From the NCBI GenBank assembly GCA_003600225.1, contig QZFT01000019.1, positions 62,001 to 126,000 of the forward strand: 64,000 nt of DNA. Direction: 5' to 3'. This document shows, piece by piece, positions 50,853 to 60,270 of the stretch (the stretch's first letter is position 1; each line of letters begins with the position of its first letter). The notes below the pieces were generated by a model, which ran no database searches, had not been told where the DNA came from, and saw only the letters and a program-made list of their open reading frames with translations. A program made the position numbers and the translations under genes. This DNA is from Pseudonocardiaceae bacterium YIM PH 21723. Its GTDB lineage: Bacteria > Actinomycetota > Actinomycetes > Mycobacteriales > Pseudonocardiaceae.

Positions 50853-52367
50853 ATGAGTGAGCCCACGAATGGGGACATGGGCCGGAGCGGAAGGTCGCGA
50901 CAAGTGGTCAGACCCTGGGTGGGCCTCAGTCTGCTGCTCACCGGCGTGACGCTGCTGGTCAGCGGGTGCAGCGGCGGCGCGAGCACGCTGGCCGAAGGTC
51001 TGCCGCCCGCCCCGGGCATCTCCCACGAGGGTCAGAAGCTGGTCACCGATCACGGCAGGCAGGGCGCTCAGGTGCTCGCCTCCGGCGGTCAGGCCGCGCC
51101 CTACAACTACGGACCGGCCCTCATCGCCGACGGCGGCGGCTACCGCGCCTGGTGGTGCAGCCAGTTACCCGGCGCCGGGGCCGACGGGGACGACATCCTC
51201 AGCGCGGCGGGCCCGGCCCTGGACAAGCCCTTCGGCCCCGCGCAGCCGGTTTTCTCCGGCACCGGCACCGGATTCGACGCCATGCACACCTGCGACCCAT
51301 CGGTGATCAAGGTGCGGGGCAGCTACTACCTCTACTACACCGGCGCCGCGGCCGATCATGACCACATCAACGGTATCGGGGTCGCGAGCAGCACCGATGG
51401 GGTGAGCTGGACCCGGCTCGCCGACAGCAAACCGATCCTCACCAGCTCCCGTGAGGTCAACCGGGCCAACACCTACGGCGCCGGGCAGCCCTCGGTGGTG
51501 TACCGGGACGGCTGGTTCTATCTGTTGTTCACCGACACCGCGGGCAAGGCGGCCGGCTGGGACGGCGCGGGCCAGTTCGTGGTCCGGGCCAAGGATCCGG
51601 CGTTCCGGCAGAACTTCCAGGCCTGGGGCGACAAGGGCTTCACCGACGCCGACCCGGCCAAGGCCAGCCGCTCTCGGATGGTGGTCAACGCGTTCAGCGC
51701 CGACCTGATGTGGGTGGACGCCCTGGACGCGTGGGCGATCGCGCACGAGACCGCCGAGGGCACCACCGTCGGCTTCTGGTCGGTGGACTTCCAGCGCAGG
51801 CCTTTCCAGGACGTGCTGATCCCCGGGCAGTGGAAGGAAGGGCCCGGACTGGTCCGCCGGGCCGACGGGCACGCGCCCGCCAGCCTGACCGATCCGTGTG
51901 GCCGGGTGCCCCTGGACGTGGTCCGCGCCACCGTGCTGGGTGCCGCGCCCACCGACCTGCGCTGGTTCGGGATCGACGTCGTCGGCGCCAAGGGCTGCCT
52001 GGACGACAAGCGGGCCGCCGCGGTGCTGGACGGGCTGGCCATGCCCTCGGCCGACCGGACCATCGACCTGATCGCCTCCGGAACCCGGATGCGGGTGGAA
52101 CGCCGTTCGGTGGCCCTGGCCCTGGGCAACGGTCTGCTCGGCGCCCCGGTCGACGCGGTGGCCGGATTGTCCCGGGGCGGGAACCTCAAGGCGGGTGCCC
52201 TGGCGGTACGCGCCCCGGACCGGCCGGTGGGCATCGTGCTGGAGGACGGGCACCTCTACGTGGTGGGCGATCCCCAGGTGGCCGAGCTCAACTCCTCGGG
52301 CATCCGGGAGGTCACCCAGCACGAATGGGACAGCTACCCGCGCGGCACCGACTTGACCCGGCGCTGA
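50853..52367 (+). CDS. Lipoprotein with GH43/GH32-like five-bladed propeller
   Basis: 504 residues; ATG 50853, or ATG 50877 as an alternative. A lipoprotein signal ends in LVSGC (Cys39). The exported domain (about 70-350) shows repeats typical of GH43/GH32/GH68-like beta-propellers: GPALIADGGGYRAWW, TCDPSVIKVRGSYYLYYTG, GQPSVVYRDGWFYLLFTD and WVDALDAWAIAHE. The Asp in CDPS may be a catalytic residue, but the full triad cannot be assigned. A C-terminal region of 150 residues is unassigned. It could be an envelope-anchored glycosidase or binding protein. The 3' end overlaps the convergent gene by 34 bp. Confidence 0.72.
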   Translation: MSEPTNGDMGRSGRSRQVVRPWVGLSLLLTGVTLLVSGCSGGASTLAEGLPPAPGISHEGQKLVTDHGRQGAQVLASGGQAAPYNYGPALIADGGGYRAWWCSQLPGAGADGDDILSAAGPALDKPFGPAQPVFSGTGTGFDAMHTCDPSVIKVRGSYYLYYTGAAADHDHINGIGVASSTDGVSWTRLADSKPILTSSREVNRANTYGAGQPSVVYRDGWFYLLFTDTAGKAAGWDGAGQFVVRAKDPAFRQNFQAWGDKGFTDADPAKASRSRMVVNAFSADLMWVDALDAWAIAHETAEGTTVGFWSVDFQRRPFQDVLIPGQWKEGPGLVRRADGHAPASLTDPCGRVPLDVVRATVLGAAPTDLRWFGIDVVGAKGCLDDKRAAAVLDGLAMPSADRTIDLIASGTRMRVERRSVALALGNGLLGAPVDAVAGLSRGGNLKAGALAVRAPDRPVGIVLEDGHLYVVGDPQVAELNSSGIREVTQHEWDSYPRGTDLTRR

Positions 52368-52798
52368 CGCAGTAGCTGGACGAACGCTCCCTGCGAGCGA
52401 TCCCGGGGCGGCAGCAGGCCGCCGAGCGCCTGACCGGCGAAGGCGGGCAGGAACACCATCAACGCGGTGAACGAGGCGCCGCCGACCATGGCCGCCCACA
52501 CCGCGTCCGTCCCCGTGTAGTCGATGAAGATCGCGGCGGCGATGACCCGCAGCAGCCCGGCGATCGGACCGGCGACCAGGCCGGCGATCAGCCAGGTGAC
52601 CGCGCTCTGACTGGTCGTCCAGCCCCGGTCCCACCGGTCCAGCAGCCCCCAGCCGAGTGCGACCAGGATCAGGATCGCCAGGAAGATCGGCCCCGGCCAG
52701 GTGGTCTCCGGCCAGTCGGCCAGGATGAACGCCACCAGCACCTGGGCCAGCGCGTGCGCGCCGGCCATGGACAGCCCCCGGACGATCCAGTCTCGCAT
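52334..52798 (-). CDS. Small membrane protein, B-4DMT family transporter-like
   Basis: 154 residues from ATG 52798. Four hydrophobic helices are visible (about 9-30, 38-55, 65-90, 100-130) with the N-terminal MRDWIVRGLSMAGAHALAQVLV typical of the actinobacterial B-4DMT-like proteins. No transport substrate is known for these. The C-terminus is soluble and basic. It converges with and overlaps the lipoprotein gene. The downstream extension past 52367 is supported by the uninterrupted frame only. Confidence 0.68.
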   Translation of the reverse strand: MRDWIVRGLSMAGAHALAQVLVAFILADWPETTWPGPIFLAILILVALGWGLLDRWDRGWTTSQSAVTWLIAGLVAGPIAGLLRVIAAAIFIDYTGTDAVWAAMVGGASFTALMVFLPAFAGQALGGLLPPRDRSQGAFVQLLRQRRVKSVPRG

Positions 52799-52816
52799 GG
52801 CGGCCAGTGTAGATGC

Positions 52817-53476
52817 CTACGCCGTTCGGACCCCGTCAGCGGCGAGTCGCACCGTCACGTAGCGCAGGAAGAACTGCGTCAGTGGCCCCATGGTGAACGC
52901 GATGATCACGGTGCCCACGCCCGCGGTCCCGCCCAGCAGCCAGCCGGTGGCCAGCACGGTCAGTTCGATCACGGTCCGGACCAGCCACACCGGCAGGCCG
53001 GTGAGCCGGACCGCTCCGGTCATCAGCCCGTCTCGTGGTCCGGAGCCGAACCGGGCGCCCAGGTAGACGGCACCGAAGAAGGTGATCATCAGGATGCCGA
53101 GTGTGAGGTAGCCGATCTGCAGGAAGATCGTCTCCGGTTCGGGCAGCACGGTGAGCACGAGATCGGCGGAGAAGCCGATGAGCAGCACGTTCAGCACGGT
53201 GCCCAGGCCTGGGAGTTCGCGCAGCGGGATCCACAGCAGCAGCACCGCCAGCCCGATCAGGTTCGTCACCCAGCCGAAGCTGAGCCCGGTGCGCAACGAG
53301 ATGCCCTCGGCCAGCACCGACCAGCTGGAGTTGCCCAGCAGACACCGGAGCTGGAACGCGAGGGAGGCGCCGTAGCCGATCAGGCCGGTGATCAGCAGCA
53401 CCAGGCGGAGCAGCTTCTTCTCGGCACGTAACTGCTCGGTGGCGGACATTCTGCGCGCGATCAGGGAAGTCGTCAT
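52817..53476 (-). CDS. YczE/YyaS/YitT family membrane protein
   Basis: 219 residues from ATG 53476. Five or more membrane helices with blocks typical of YczE: LIGYGASLAFQLRCLLGNSSWSVLAEGIS, GWVTNLIGLAVLLLWIPL, VLNVLLIGFSADLVL, GAVYLGARFGSGPRDGLMTG and IELTVLATGWLLGGTAGVGTVI. Function unknown. It is divergent from a MocR-type regulator, the arrangement known for YczR-YczE pairs, so its expression is probably under that regulator. The long frame upstream runs antisense through the regulator and is not coding. Confidence 0.85.
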   Translation of the reverse strand: MTTSLIARRMSATEQLRAEKKLLRLVLLITGLIGYGASLAFQLRCLLGNSSWSVLAEGISLRTGLSFGWVTNLIGLAVLLLWIPLRELPGLGTVLNVLLIGFSADLVLTVLPEPETIFLQIGYLTLGILMITFFGAVYLGARFGSGPRDGLMTGAVRLTGLPVWLVRTVIELTVLATGWLLGGTAGVGTVIIAFTMGPLTQFFLRYVTVRLAADGVRTA

Positions 53477-53492
53477 GGGTTGATCGTCGGCC

Positions 53493-53521
53493 CATCTGGC
53501 ATTGAATTCCATAGCCAGATG
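53493..53521. promoter_or_regulatory. Inverted repeat between MocR and yczE genes
   Basis: CATCTGGC and GCCAGATG, 13 bp apart, in the 42-bp gap between the divergent genes. The second half-site overlaps the ATG of the MocR gene, suggesting repressor-like autoregulation. Confidence 0.5.
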
Positions 53522-54913
53522 ACCGATGCTGGACTGGTGAACGTCAACGGGCACACCCTCGGCCACCGGCTCGGCGACTGGTCGCAGGGACCCGGGCCGG
53601 CCCACCGCAGGCTCGCCGACCGCATCCGGCTGCTGATCCTCGACGGCCGGTTGCCCCTCGCAACGACCATGCCGGGGGAGCGGGACGTGGCCACGGCGCT
53701 GGGGATCAGCCGGACGACCGTGTCCACCGCGTACGCGACGCTGCGGGACGGCGGCTATCTCAGCGCCCGGGACCGCACGCGTAGCCAGACCCGCCTGCCG
53801 ACCGGTACCGGGGAACCTGACCGGATGGTGGGCGGCGATCTGGTGGAGTTCTCCTTCGCCGCGCCCGCGATCCCCGGACCGGCACTGCGGCAGGCGTTCA
53901 CCAGGGCACTGGACCAGCTGCCCCGGTACATGCCGCTGCACGGCTACCACCAGGTCGGCCTGCCGGAGCTGCGGTCCGCGGTGGCCCGGCGGTTCACCGA
54001 ACGTGGACTGCCGACCGACCCGGGGCAGATCCTGATCACCAACGGCGCGCAGCACGCGCTCGCGCTGATCGCCCGGACCCTGCTGGGGCCGGGGGACCGG
54101 GTGGTCGTCGACCACCCGACCTACCCGCACACGCTGACCCTGTTCCACAGCCTGCGGTGCCGCATCACCCCGGTCCCGCTGGCCGAACACGGCTGGGACC
54201 TCGACTCCCTCGCCACCGCCACCCGGGGTGCCGCCCTCGCCAGCCTGATCCCCGACTTCCACAACCCGACCGGCCTGCTGATGGCCGCCGAGGACCGGGA
54301 ACGACTGCGGGTGCACTGCCCCCTCGTCGTCGACGAGACCATGGCCGAACTGGCCCTGGACGCGCCGCCGCCGGTCCCGGTACCCGGGGCCATCATCGTC
54401 GGTTCGATGGCGAAGACCTTCTGGGGCGGTCTGCGGGTGGGCTGGGTCCGCGCCGACCAGGCACTCATCCACCGGCTGGTCCACTCCCGGCCGGCGAACG
54501 ATCTGGGCACGCCGGTGATGGAACAGCTGGCCAGCGTCGAGCTGCTCACCGAGATCGAGCACATCCTGCCCGGCCACCTGGACACGCTGCGGGCCCAGCG
54601 CGCGCGGCTGCTGGACCTCGTCGCCGACCGGCTACCCGACTGGATCGCGCCCCGGCCCGCGGGCGGCCTCGCGGTCTGGGCGCGGTTGCCGGGGGCGTTC
54701 AGCTCCGCGCTGGCCGTCGCCGCCGAGGACCACGGGGTGCGGCTCGCGGCCGGTCCTCGCTTCGGGATCGGCGGCGCCTTCGAACGGTTCATGCGGTTGC
54801 CGTACAGCCTGGACGTGGCGCAGCTGGAACGGGGGATCGATGGCATCGCCTCGGCCGTGCGGGCGGTCGGCGCCCGGCGACGGGATCGGGACGCGTTCAC
54901 CCCGATGGCCTGA
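53519..54913 (+). CDS. MocR-family PLP-dependent transcriptional regulator (YczR-like)
   Basis: 464 residues from ATG 53519. An N-terminal GntR winged HTH (ADRIRLLILDGRLPLATTMPGERDVATALGISRTTVSTAYATLRDGGYL) is joined to a fold-type I aminotransferase domain with PLP Lys in VGSMAKTFWGGLRVGW, the Asn-Pro segment PDFHNPTGLLM and VVDETMAEL. MocR proteins use the aminotransferase fold as effector sensor. The divergent neighbour encodes a YczE-like membrane protein, matching the YczR subgroup. The start lies within the inverted repeat, so a leaderless mRNA is possible. Ends 50 bp before pepP. Confidence 0.92.
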   Translation: MTDAGLVNVNGHTLGHRLGDWSQGPGPAHRRLADRIRLLILDGRLPLATTMPGERDVATALGISRTTVSTAYATLRDGGYLSARDRTRSQTRLPTGTGEPDRMVGGDLVEFSFAAPAIPGPALRQAFTRALDQLPRYMPLHGYHQVGLPELRSAVARRFTERGLPTDPGQILITNGAQHALALIARTLLGPGDRVVVDHPTYPHTLTLFHSLRCRITPVPLAEHGWDLDSLATATRGAALASLIPDFHNPTGLLMAAEDRERLRVHCPLVVDETMAELALDAPPPVPVPGAIIVGSMAKTFWGGLRVGWVRADQALIHRLVHSRPANDLGTPVMEQLASVELLTEIEHILPGHLDTLRAQRARLLDLVADRLPDWIAPRPAGGLAVWARLPGAFSSALAVAAEDHGVRLAAGPRFGIGGAFERFMRLPYSLDVAQLERGIDGIASAVRAVGARRRDRDAFTPMA

Positions 54914-54964
54914 CGGCTGATCGGCTGTACCCGCGATATTTCCTGCTCAGTTAGGCTCGGGGAC

Positions 54965-56059
54965 ATGCCTGAGACCCACCTGAACCGTCGCGCGGCGCTG
55001 CGTGCCGAACTCGTCGAACGCGACCTGGACGCCCTGCTGGTGACCGACCTGCTCAACATCCGGTACCTCACCGGATTCACCGGTTCCAACGCCGCGTTGA
55101 TCGTGGCCGCGAACGACGACGCGAACGAGTCCAGGACGCTGTTCTGCACCGACGGCCGGTACCTGTCCCAGGCCGCCGTCCAGGTCCCGGACCTGGAGCG
55201 GATCATCGAGCGCAACAGTGCGGTGAAGCTCCTGGAGAAGGCCGAGGCCAGCGGAAAGCTCGGCTTCGAGAGCCACAAGGTCACCGTGGACGGCCTGGAC
55301 TCGCTGTCCGCCGCCGCGGCCGGCGCCACCTTCACCCGGGCCCCGTCCCTGGTGGAGAAGCTGCGGCTGATCAAGGACGACTCGGAGATCGAAGCGCTGC
55401 GGATGGCCTGCGCCGCCGCCGACCGCGCCCTCGCCGACCTCATCGGACAGGGCGGCCTGGTCGCCGGTCGCACCGAGAAGGAGGTGGCCCGCGACCTGGA
55501 GAGCCGGATGCTGGACCACGGCGCGGCCGGACCGTCCTTCGAGACCATCTGTGCCTTCGGCGTCAACTCCGCCGTTCCGCACCACCGGCCCACCGACGCG
55601 GTGCTGGCCACCGGCGACTTCATCAAGCTGGACTTCGGCGCGCTGGTGGACGGCTACCACTCGGACATGACCCGCACCCTGGTGCTGGGCAAGGCCGCCG
55701 ACTGGCAACTGGAGATCTACGAGCTCGTCTCGGCCGCGCAGGCGGCCGGACGTGCGGCGTTGGTCCCGGGCACCGACGTGAAGCAGATCGACGCCGCGGC
55801 CCGTGATGTGATCGCCGCCGCAGGGTACGGCGAGCGGTACCTGCACGGCCTCGGACACGGCGTCGGCCTGGAGATCCATGAGGCACCGTCGATCGGTCAG
55901 CTGGGTGAAGGTAGGATCGCCGAAGGCATGGCGGTCACCGTCGAACCAGGTGTCTACCTGGAGGACAAGGGCGGGGTCCGCATCGAGGACACGCTCGTGG
56001 TGCGCGCCGGCGAACCCGAACTCCTCACCCTGACCACGAAGGATCTTGTGGTCGTCTAA
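54965..56059 (+). CDS. pepP: Xaa-Pro aminopeptidase family (M24B) protein
   Basis: 364 residues from ATG 54965. The creatinase-like N-domain contains [24 protein letters not shown]; the pita-bread domain has all metal ligands: [19 protein letters not shown] (two Asp), [10 protein letters not shown] (His), [11 protein letters not shown] (Glu) and VRIEDTLVV (Glu). It removes N-terminal residues next to proline. Location just before efp is common in actinobacteria and may reflect proline-related protein metabolism, although the two act differently. Confidence 0.94.
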   Translation: MPETHLNRRAALRAELVERDLDALLVTDLLNIRYLTGFTGSNAALIVAANDDANESRTLFCTDGRYLSQAAVQVPDLERIIERNSAVKLLEKAEASGKLGFESHKVTVDGLDSLSAAAAGATFTRAPSLVEKLRLIKDDSEIEALRMACAAADRALADLIGQGGLVAGRTEKEVARDLESRMLDHGAAGPSFETICAFGVNSAVPHHRPTDAVLATGDFIKLDFGALVDGYHSDMTRTLVLGKAADWQLEIYELVSAAQAAGRAALVPGTDVKQIDAAARDVIAAAGYGERYLHGLGHGVGLEIHEAPSIGQLGEGRIAEGMAVTVEPGVYLEDKGGVRIEDTLVVRAGEPELLTLTTKDLVVV

Positions 56060-56118
56060 AGCGAACAAGCCATCGGGCCCGATTGTGGCCTGGAGCCAGT
56101 ACAGGAGAGACCACCACC

Positions 56119-56685
56119 GTGGCCACCACCACCAACGATCTGAAGAACGGCATGGTGCTCAAGATCGACAGCCAGCTGTGGGCCGTCGTCGAGTTCCAGC
56201 ACGTCAAGCCCGGCAAGGGCCCCGCCTTCGTGCGCACCAAGCTCAAGAGCGTGCTCAGCGGGAAGGTCGTGGACAAGACCTTCAACGCCGGCACCAAGGT
56301 GGAGACGGCCAATGTCGACAAGCGCGACATGACGTTCCTGTACAAGGACGGCGCCGACTTCGTGTTCATGGACGGCGACACGTACGACCAGATCAGCATC
56401 AACGGCGATGTGGTCGGCGACTCCGCCAACTACATGCTGGAGAACACCCTGGCGATGGTGGCCACGAACGACGGCGTTCCGCTGTACGTGGAGCTCCCGG
56501 CCTCGGTCGAGCTGGTCATCCAGCACACCGACCCCGGTCTGCAGGGTGACCGGTCCACCGGTGGCACCAAGCCCGCCATCCTGGAGACCGGTGCGGAGGT
56601 CCAGGTCCCGCTGTTCATCAACATCGGTGACAAGATCAAGGTGGACACCCGCGACAACCGCTACCTCGGACGCGTGAACAGCTAA
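56119..56685 (+). CDS. efp: Translation elongation factor P
   Basis: 188 residues from GTG 56119 with CAGGAGAGA upstream. The KOW-like domain I carries Lys33 at the loop tip in [10 protein letters not shown]; the PGKGP palindrome is the form described for actinobacterial EF-P thought to work without Lys modification. Domains II and III are complete, ending in [13 protein letters not shown]. It relieves ribosome stalling at polyproline. The nusB start directly abuts its stop. Confidence 0.97.
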   Translation: MATTTNDLKNGMVLKIDSQLWAVVEFQHVKPGKGPAFVRTKLKSVLSGKVVDKTFNAGTKVETANVDKRDMTFLYKDGADFVFMDGDTYDQISINGDVVGDSANYMLENTLAMVATNDGVPLYVELPASVELVIQHTDPGLQGDRSTGGTKPAILETGAEVQVPLFINIGDKIKVDTRDNRYLGRVNS

Positions 56686-57123
56686 GTGAGCGGACAATTC
56701 AAGGGACGCTCCGGGTCGCGCAAGCGGGCCGTGGAGATCCTTTTTGAAGCGGACATCCGTGGCCTCGGCCCGGTCAGCGTGCTCGCTGACCGGGTCGGCT
56801 CCACGGACACCTTGCCCGTCAACGACTACACCGTGACCCTCGTCGAAGGGGTCAACGAGCGGATGGACCGGCTCGACGACGTGCTCATGCAGCACGTCAC
56901 CGAGAGCTGGAGCCTGAACCGGCTGCCGGCCGTGGACCGCGCCGTGCTCCGGGTGGGCCTGTACGAGATCCTGTTCGCCGCCGATGTGCCCGACGCCGTG
57001 GCCATCGACGAGGCAGTGGAGCTCGCCAAGGCGCTGTCCACCGACGACTCGCCACGCTTCATCAACGGCGTCCTGGGCCGCATCGTGCAGAACGCCGACC
57101 GGTTCCGCACGGCTCCCCAGTAG
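56686..57123 (+). CDS. nusB: Transcription antitermination factor NusB
   Basis: 145 residues, GTG start immediately after the efp stop. The all-helical NusB fold is recognisable: SRKRAVEILFEADIRG, WSLNRLPAVDRAVLRVGLYEILFA, VAIDEAVELAKALSTDDSPRFINGVLGRI. It binds boxA RNA with NusE and acts in rRNA antitermination. A strong hairpin terminator closes the pepP-efp-nusB run. Confidence 0.96.
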   Translation: MSGQFKGRSGSRKRAVEILFEADIRGLGPVSVLADRVGSTDTLPVNDYTVTLVEGVNERMDRLDDVLMQHVTESWSLNRLPAVDRAVLRVGLYEILFAADVPDAVAIDEAVELAKALSTDDSPRFINGVLGRIVQNADRFRTAPQ

Positions 57124-57134
57124 AGCTTCTCTTC

Positions 57135-57170
57135 ACAAGGGCACTCACCGGCTTCGGTGGGTGCCCTTGT
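57135..57170 (+). terminator. nusB terminator
   Basis: ACAAGGGCACTCACC pairs with GGTGGGTGCCCTTGT (one G-T pair) around GGCTTC. Confidence 0.85.
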
Positions 57171-57310
57171 CGCGTTCCGGATTCGGGCTGACACGAGTGG
57201 GTGGAATAGCTAGGCGCGTTGGGGGAATCAGGGGAGGGGGTGGCTTGTCCGCCTGACTCCCACGCCTCATCGTGTGCGGCGAGACACCTCGTCGGGGAGG
57301 GCAGCTCACC

Positions 57311-57739
57311 ATGACCCAGCCGATCATCAGAGCACGCGACATCATGCATCGGGGCGCCAGCTGGATCGATGCGACGGACACCGTGGCCGAGGCGGCGCGG
57401 ATCATGCGTCACCTGGATGTGGGGGCGCTGCCCATTCGCGGGGACGGCGATCGCATGTGCGGCATCGTGACCGACCGGGACATCGTGCTGCGCTGTGTCG
57501 CGGCCGGGCTGGACCCGGAGATGACACTGGTGAAGGAACTGGCCGAGGGTACCCCGGTATGGGTGGACGCCGACGCGGCCATCGAAGAGGTGTTGCAGCG
57601 GATGGAACAGCACCAGATCCGCCGGCTGCCGGTCGTCGAGCATCGCAGGCTCGTCGGCATGATCAGCCAGGCCGACCTCGCCCGGCACCTCTCGGACGGC
57701 CAGGTCGGTGAGTTCGTCGAGGCGGTGTGTGCCGGCTGA
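57311..57739 (+). CDS. CBS-domain pair protein
   Basis: 142 residues from ATG 57311 with GGGAGGG upstream; the frame opens earlier but without a ribosome site. Two CBS domains occupy the whole protein: ARDIMHRGASWIDATDTVAEAARIMRHLDVGALPI...GIVTDRDIVLRCVAAGLDP and VWVDADAAIEEVLQRMEQHQIRRLPVVEHRRLVGMISQADLARHL. Such stand-alone pairs bind adenine nucleotides and are often stress- or dormancy-induced in actinobacteria. It converges with bldD, from which a perfect hairpin separates it. Confidence 0.92.
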   Translation: MTQPIIRARDIMHRGASWIDATDTVAEAARIMRHLDVGALPIRGDGDRMCGIVTDRDIVLRCVAAGLDPEMTLVKELAEGTPVWVDADAAIEEVLQRMEQHQIRRLPVVEHRRLVGMISQADLARHLSDGQVGEFVEAVCAG

Positions 57740-57797
57740 GCGCGGGGGTCTGCCCCACCCCGCGTCCGCACGTCACGCTCACGACGCCAGGAGAGCC

Positions 57798-57836
57798 AGT
57801 GATGTGGGCCCAGGAGGGGGCTGGGCCCACATCACT
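57798..57836. terminator. Perfect hairpin between the CBS gene and bldD
   Basis: AGTGATGTGGGCCCAG pairs perfectly with CTGGGCCCACATCACT (16 bp) around GAGGGGG. It touches the bldD stop and can terminate both convergent genes. Confidence 0.8.
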
Positions 57837-58323
57837 AGTCTTCCTTGGCCGGACGGGCCTCGGGAGGAAGCACACCCCAGTCGATCAGCTGCTCGGTGAG
57901 CTCGCCGGGCGTCATGTCATAGATGATCGCCAGCGAACGCAGGTCCTCGGTGCGGATGGACAGCACCTTGCCGTTGTAGTCACCGCGCTGGGACTGGATG
58001 GTCGCGGCGTAGCGGGCCAGCGGCCCGACCTTCTCCGCAGGCAGCTGTTGCAGCCGTTCCAGGTTGATGACGATCTTGGTGGCGGGCTCGGCACCGGAGG
58101 GCACTCGGCCCTCGGGCAGCAGTTCCGCGACCGGAACACCGTAGAAGTTGGCCAGCTCGGCCAGTTTCTGCACCGTCACCGCACGATCGCCACGCTCGTA
58201 GGAACCGACGACGACCGCCTTCCAGCGACCACCGGACTTCTGTTCCACGCCGTGCAGGGACAGTCCCTGCTGTTGCCGAATGGCGCGGAGCTTGGCGCCC
58301 AACGCCTTGGCGTAATCGCCCAT
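57835..58323 (-). CDS. bldD: Developmental regulator BldD
   Basis: 162 residues from ATG 58323; a longer frame upstream is not supported. The N-terminal XRE HTH is near-identical to known BldD (YAKALGAKLRAIRQQQGLSLHGVEQKSGGRWKAVVVGSYERG). The C-terminal domain retains the c-di-GMP motif RxD-x8-RxxD: R113-G-D115 and R124-T-E-D127. In streptomycetes, BldD dimerised by tetrameric c-di-GMP represses sporulation genes. This argues that the organism has a c-di-GMP-controlled developmental programme. The gene position between nusB and pyrR is the usual one. Confidence 0.96.
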   Translation of the reverse strand: MGDYAKALGAKLRAIRQQQGLSLHGVEQKSGGRWKAVVVGSYERGDRAVTVQKLAELANFYGVPVAELLPEGRVPSGAEPATKIVINLERLQQLPAEKVGPLARYAATIQSQRGDYNGKVLSIRTEDLRSLAIIYDMTPGELTEQLIDWGVLPPEARPAKED

Positions 58324-58750
58324 GTGGCGGTTCTCCGTTTCGTTCGCCCCGTCAGCCGGTTGACGAGTGCCGCGGGGAAGCTCAGATCGATACGCAGAGT
58401 AATGGTCGCTCGCTGTTGTCACTAGGTCAAGCTGATCTCACTGCGGCAGGCGGGCGAGTTGCCTGACACCACCCAGAAGAATGACATTTGGCCGATACTC
58501 GGCGCGTCGCTACGAGCCTGCGGCGTGATCTTCACCCATGTGGCGCCAGGGGTCCCCCCGCCGTTGCAGTGAGGCTCGTCGCGAATAACCCTCCGCGCAT
58601 GGTGGCAGAGGGTTCGCCTGATACGGTCGAAGCGCGGCCAAGGCACTTCGTGTCGCAAATACCCGCTCCTCATCGCCGTCGGATCCGGCTGAGTGGGCGA
58701 ACGACATCCTTTAAGGACGCGTCCCGTGAGGCGCAGAAGGAGGTCCACCC
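58324..58750. other. Divergent bldD/pyrR upstream region
   Basis: About 430 bp without a gene. It contains the bldD promoter region on the left and the pyr operon leader on the right. Short frames here have no conserved features. The PyrR site at its right end is listed separately. Confidence 0.5.
58707..58744 (+). promoter_or_regulatory. PyrR-binding RNA leader overlapping the pyrR ribosome-binding site
   Basis: TCCTTTAAGGA is followed by GGACGCGTCCCGTGAGGCGC and AGAAGGAGGTCC. The conserved loop core CCCGTGAGGCG with flanking GGAC/GTCC pairing matches PyrR-binding loops of high-GC Gram-positives. The AGGAGGT ribosome site is in the 3' arm, so PyrR with UMP would block initiation. Confidence 0.8.
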
Positions 58751-59341
58751 GTGACCCCGCGCGAGAGCGTGGGCGCTGCGGACGCCGCCGATGAGCGAAC
58801 GTTGCTCTCGGCTGCTGATGTTGCGCGCACAATCGCCAGGATGGCCCATCAGGTCATCGAGAAGACCGCCGTCGAGCCCGGTGAGGCTCCGGTGCAGGTC
58901 ACCCTGCTCGGTATCCCCACCCGAGGGGTGCCGCTAGCCAGGAGGCTGGCCGACAAGATCCGTGAATTCAGTGGCGCCGAGGTTCCGGTCGGCACCCTGG
59001 ACATCACCCTCTACCGTGATGACCTGCGACGGCGCCCCAACCGGCCCCTCGAATCCACCGAGCTGCCGCCGGGCGGGATCGAGAACTGCCTGGTGATCCT
59101 GGTGGACGACGTGCTCTTCTCCGGCCGCACCATCCGGGCCGCGCTGGACGCCCTGCGCGATCTCGGTCGCCCGAGCGCCGTGCAGCTGGCGGTGCTGGTC
59201 GACCGCGGCCACCGGCAGCTGCCCATCCGCGCCGACTATGTCGGTAAGAATGTGCCGACCGCGCGCCAGGAGGACATCGCCGTGGAACTGTCCGAGCGAG
59301 ACGGCAGGGACGCCGTCGTGCTGCGGAGGGCCGGCGCGTGA
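58751..59341 (+). CDS. pyrR: Bifunctional pyr operon regulator / uracil phosphoribosyltransferase
   Basis: 196 residues from GTG 58751, placed by AGGAGGT eight bases upstream. The PRPP-binding motif [17 protein letters not shown] and the N-terminal block [17 protein letters not shown] with [13 protein letters not shown] are typical of PyrR. It senses UMP and binds the leader RNA described above; it may also make UMP from uracil. It overlaps pyrB by four bases (GTGA). Confidence 0.96.
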   Translation: MTPRESVGAADAADERTLLSAADVARTIARMAHQVIEKTAVEPGEAPVQVTLLGIPTRGVPLARRLADKIREFSGAEVPVGTLDITLYRDDLRRRPNRPLESTELPPGGIENCLVILVDDVLFSGRTIRAALDALRDLGRPSAVQLAVLVDRGHRQLPIRADYVGKNVPTARQEDIAVELSERDGRDAVVLRRAGA

Positions 59342-60270
59342 AGCACCTGCTGTCCGCCGGTGACCTGACCGCCGATGCCGCGCTCGGCATCCTGGACACC
59401 TCCGATGAACTCAAGCGCACGCTGCTCGGCCGCGAGGTCAAGAAGCTGCCCACCCTGCGCGGCCGCACGGTGATCACCTGCTTCTACGAGAACTCCACCC
59501 GCACCCGCGTCTCCTTCGAGGTCGCGGGCAAGTGGATGAGCGCAGATGTGATCAATGTCTCATCGAGCGCCAGCTCGGTCTCCAAGGGCGAATCGCTGCG
59601 TGACACGGCTCTCACTCTGGCCGCTGCGGGCGCCGATTGCGTCATCGTCCGGCACCCCGCATCGGGTGCCGCGCACCGGCTGGCGCACTGGCTCAGCGAG
59701 GCCGGCATCAGCGTGGTGAACGCCGGCGACGGCATGCACGAGCACCCCACGCAGGCGCTGCTGGACGCGGCGACCCTGCGGGAGCGGCTCGGTGACCTGA
59801 CCGGCAAGCGGATCGCCATCGTCGGCGACATCCTGCACAGCCGGGTGGCCCGGTCCAACGTGCTGCTGCTGCGCACGCTCGGCGCCGATGTCCGGCTTAT
59901 CGCCCCGCCCACCCTGGTGCCCGCGGGCGTCGAGGAGTGGAAGGTACCGGTGCACCACGACCTCGACGCGCACCTGTCCGATCTGGACGCGGTGATGCTG
60001 CTGCGCGTGCAGGCCGAGCGGATGCACGGCGGGTTCTTCCCCTCCGCCCGCGAGTACTCCATCTCCTACGGGCTGAACGAGAAGCGGTTCGCCAAGCTGC
60101 CCGAGCACGCGGTGGTGCTGCACCCCGGTCCGATGCTGCGGGGCATGGAGATCGCCTCCGCCGTCGCCGACTCCCCGAGGACCGCGATCACCGACCAGGT
60201 CCGCAACGGCGTGCACGTGCGCATGGCGGTCCTCTATCACCTGCTCGCCGGAGAAGAGGAAAAGGTATGA
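59338..60270 (+). CDS. pyrB: Aspartate carbamoyltransferase catalytic subunit
   Basis: 310 residues, GTG start. The carbamoyl-phosphate site [10 protein letters not shown], the [16 protein letters not shown] loop with catalytic Lys, [12 protein letters not shown] and [11 protein letters not shown] are all present. It makes N-carbamoyl-aspartate. No pyrI regulatory subunit is adjacent, as usual in actinobacteria. It overlaps pyrC (ATGA). Confidence 0.97.
   Translation: MKHLLSAGDLTADAALGILDTSDELKRTLLGREVKKLPTLRGRTVITCFYENSTRTRVSFEVAGKWMSADVINVSSSASSVSKGESLRDTALTLAAAGADCVIVRHPASGAAHRLAHWLSEAGISVVNAGDGMHEHPTQALLDAATLRERLGDLTGKRIAIVGDILHSRVARSNVLLLRTLGADVRLIAPPTLVPAGVEEWKVPVHHDLDAHLSDLDAVMLLRVQAERMHGGFFPSAREYSISYGLNEKRFAKLPEHAVVLHPGPMLRGMEIASAVADSPRTAITDQVRNGVHVRMAVLYHLLAGEEEKV

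Noticed and set aside
58420-58460. AGTGA/TCAC half-sites upstream of bldD as a BldD autoregulatory box
   Set aside because: Spacing and match to the BldD consensus are poor by eye; not strong enough to annotate.
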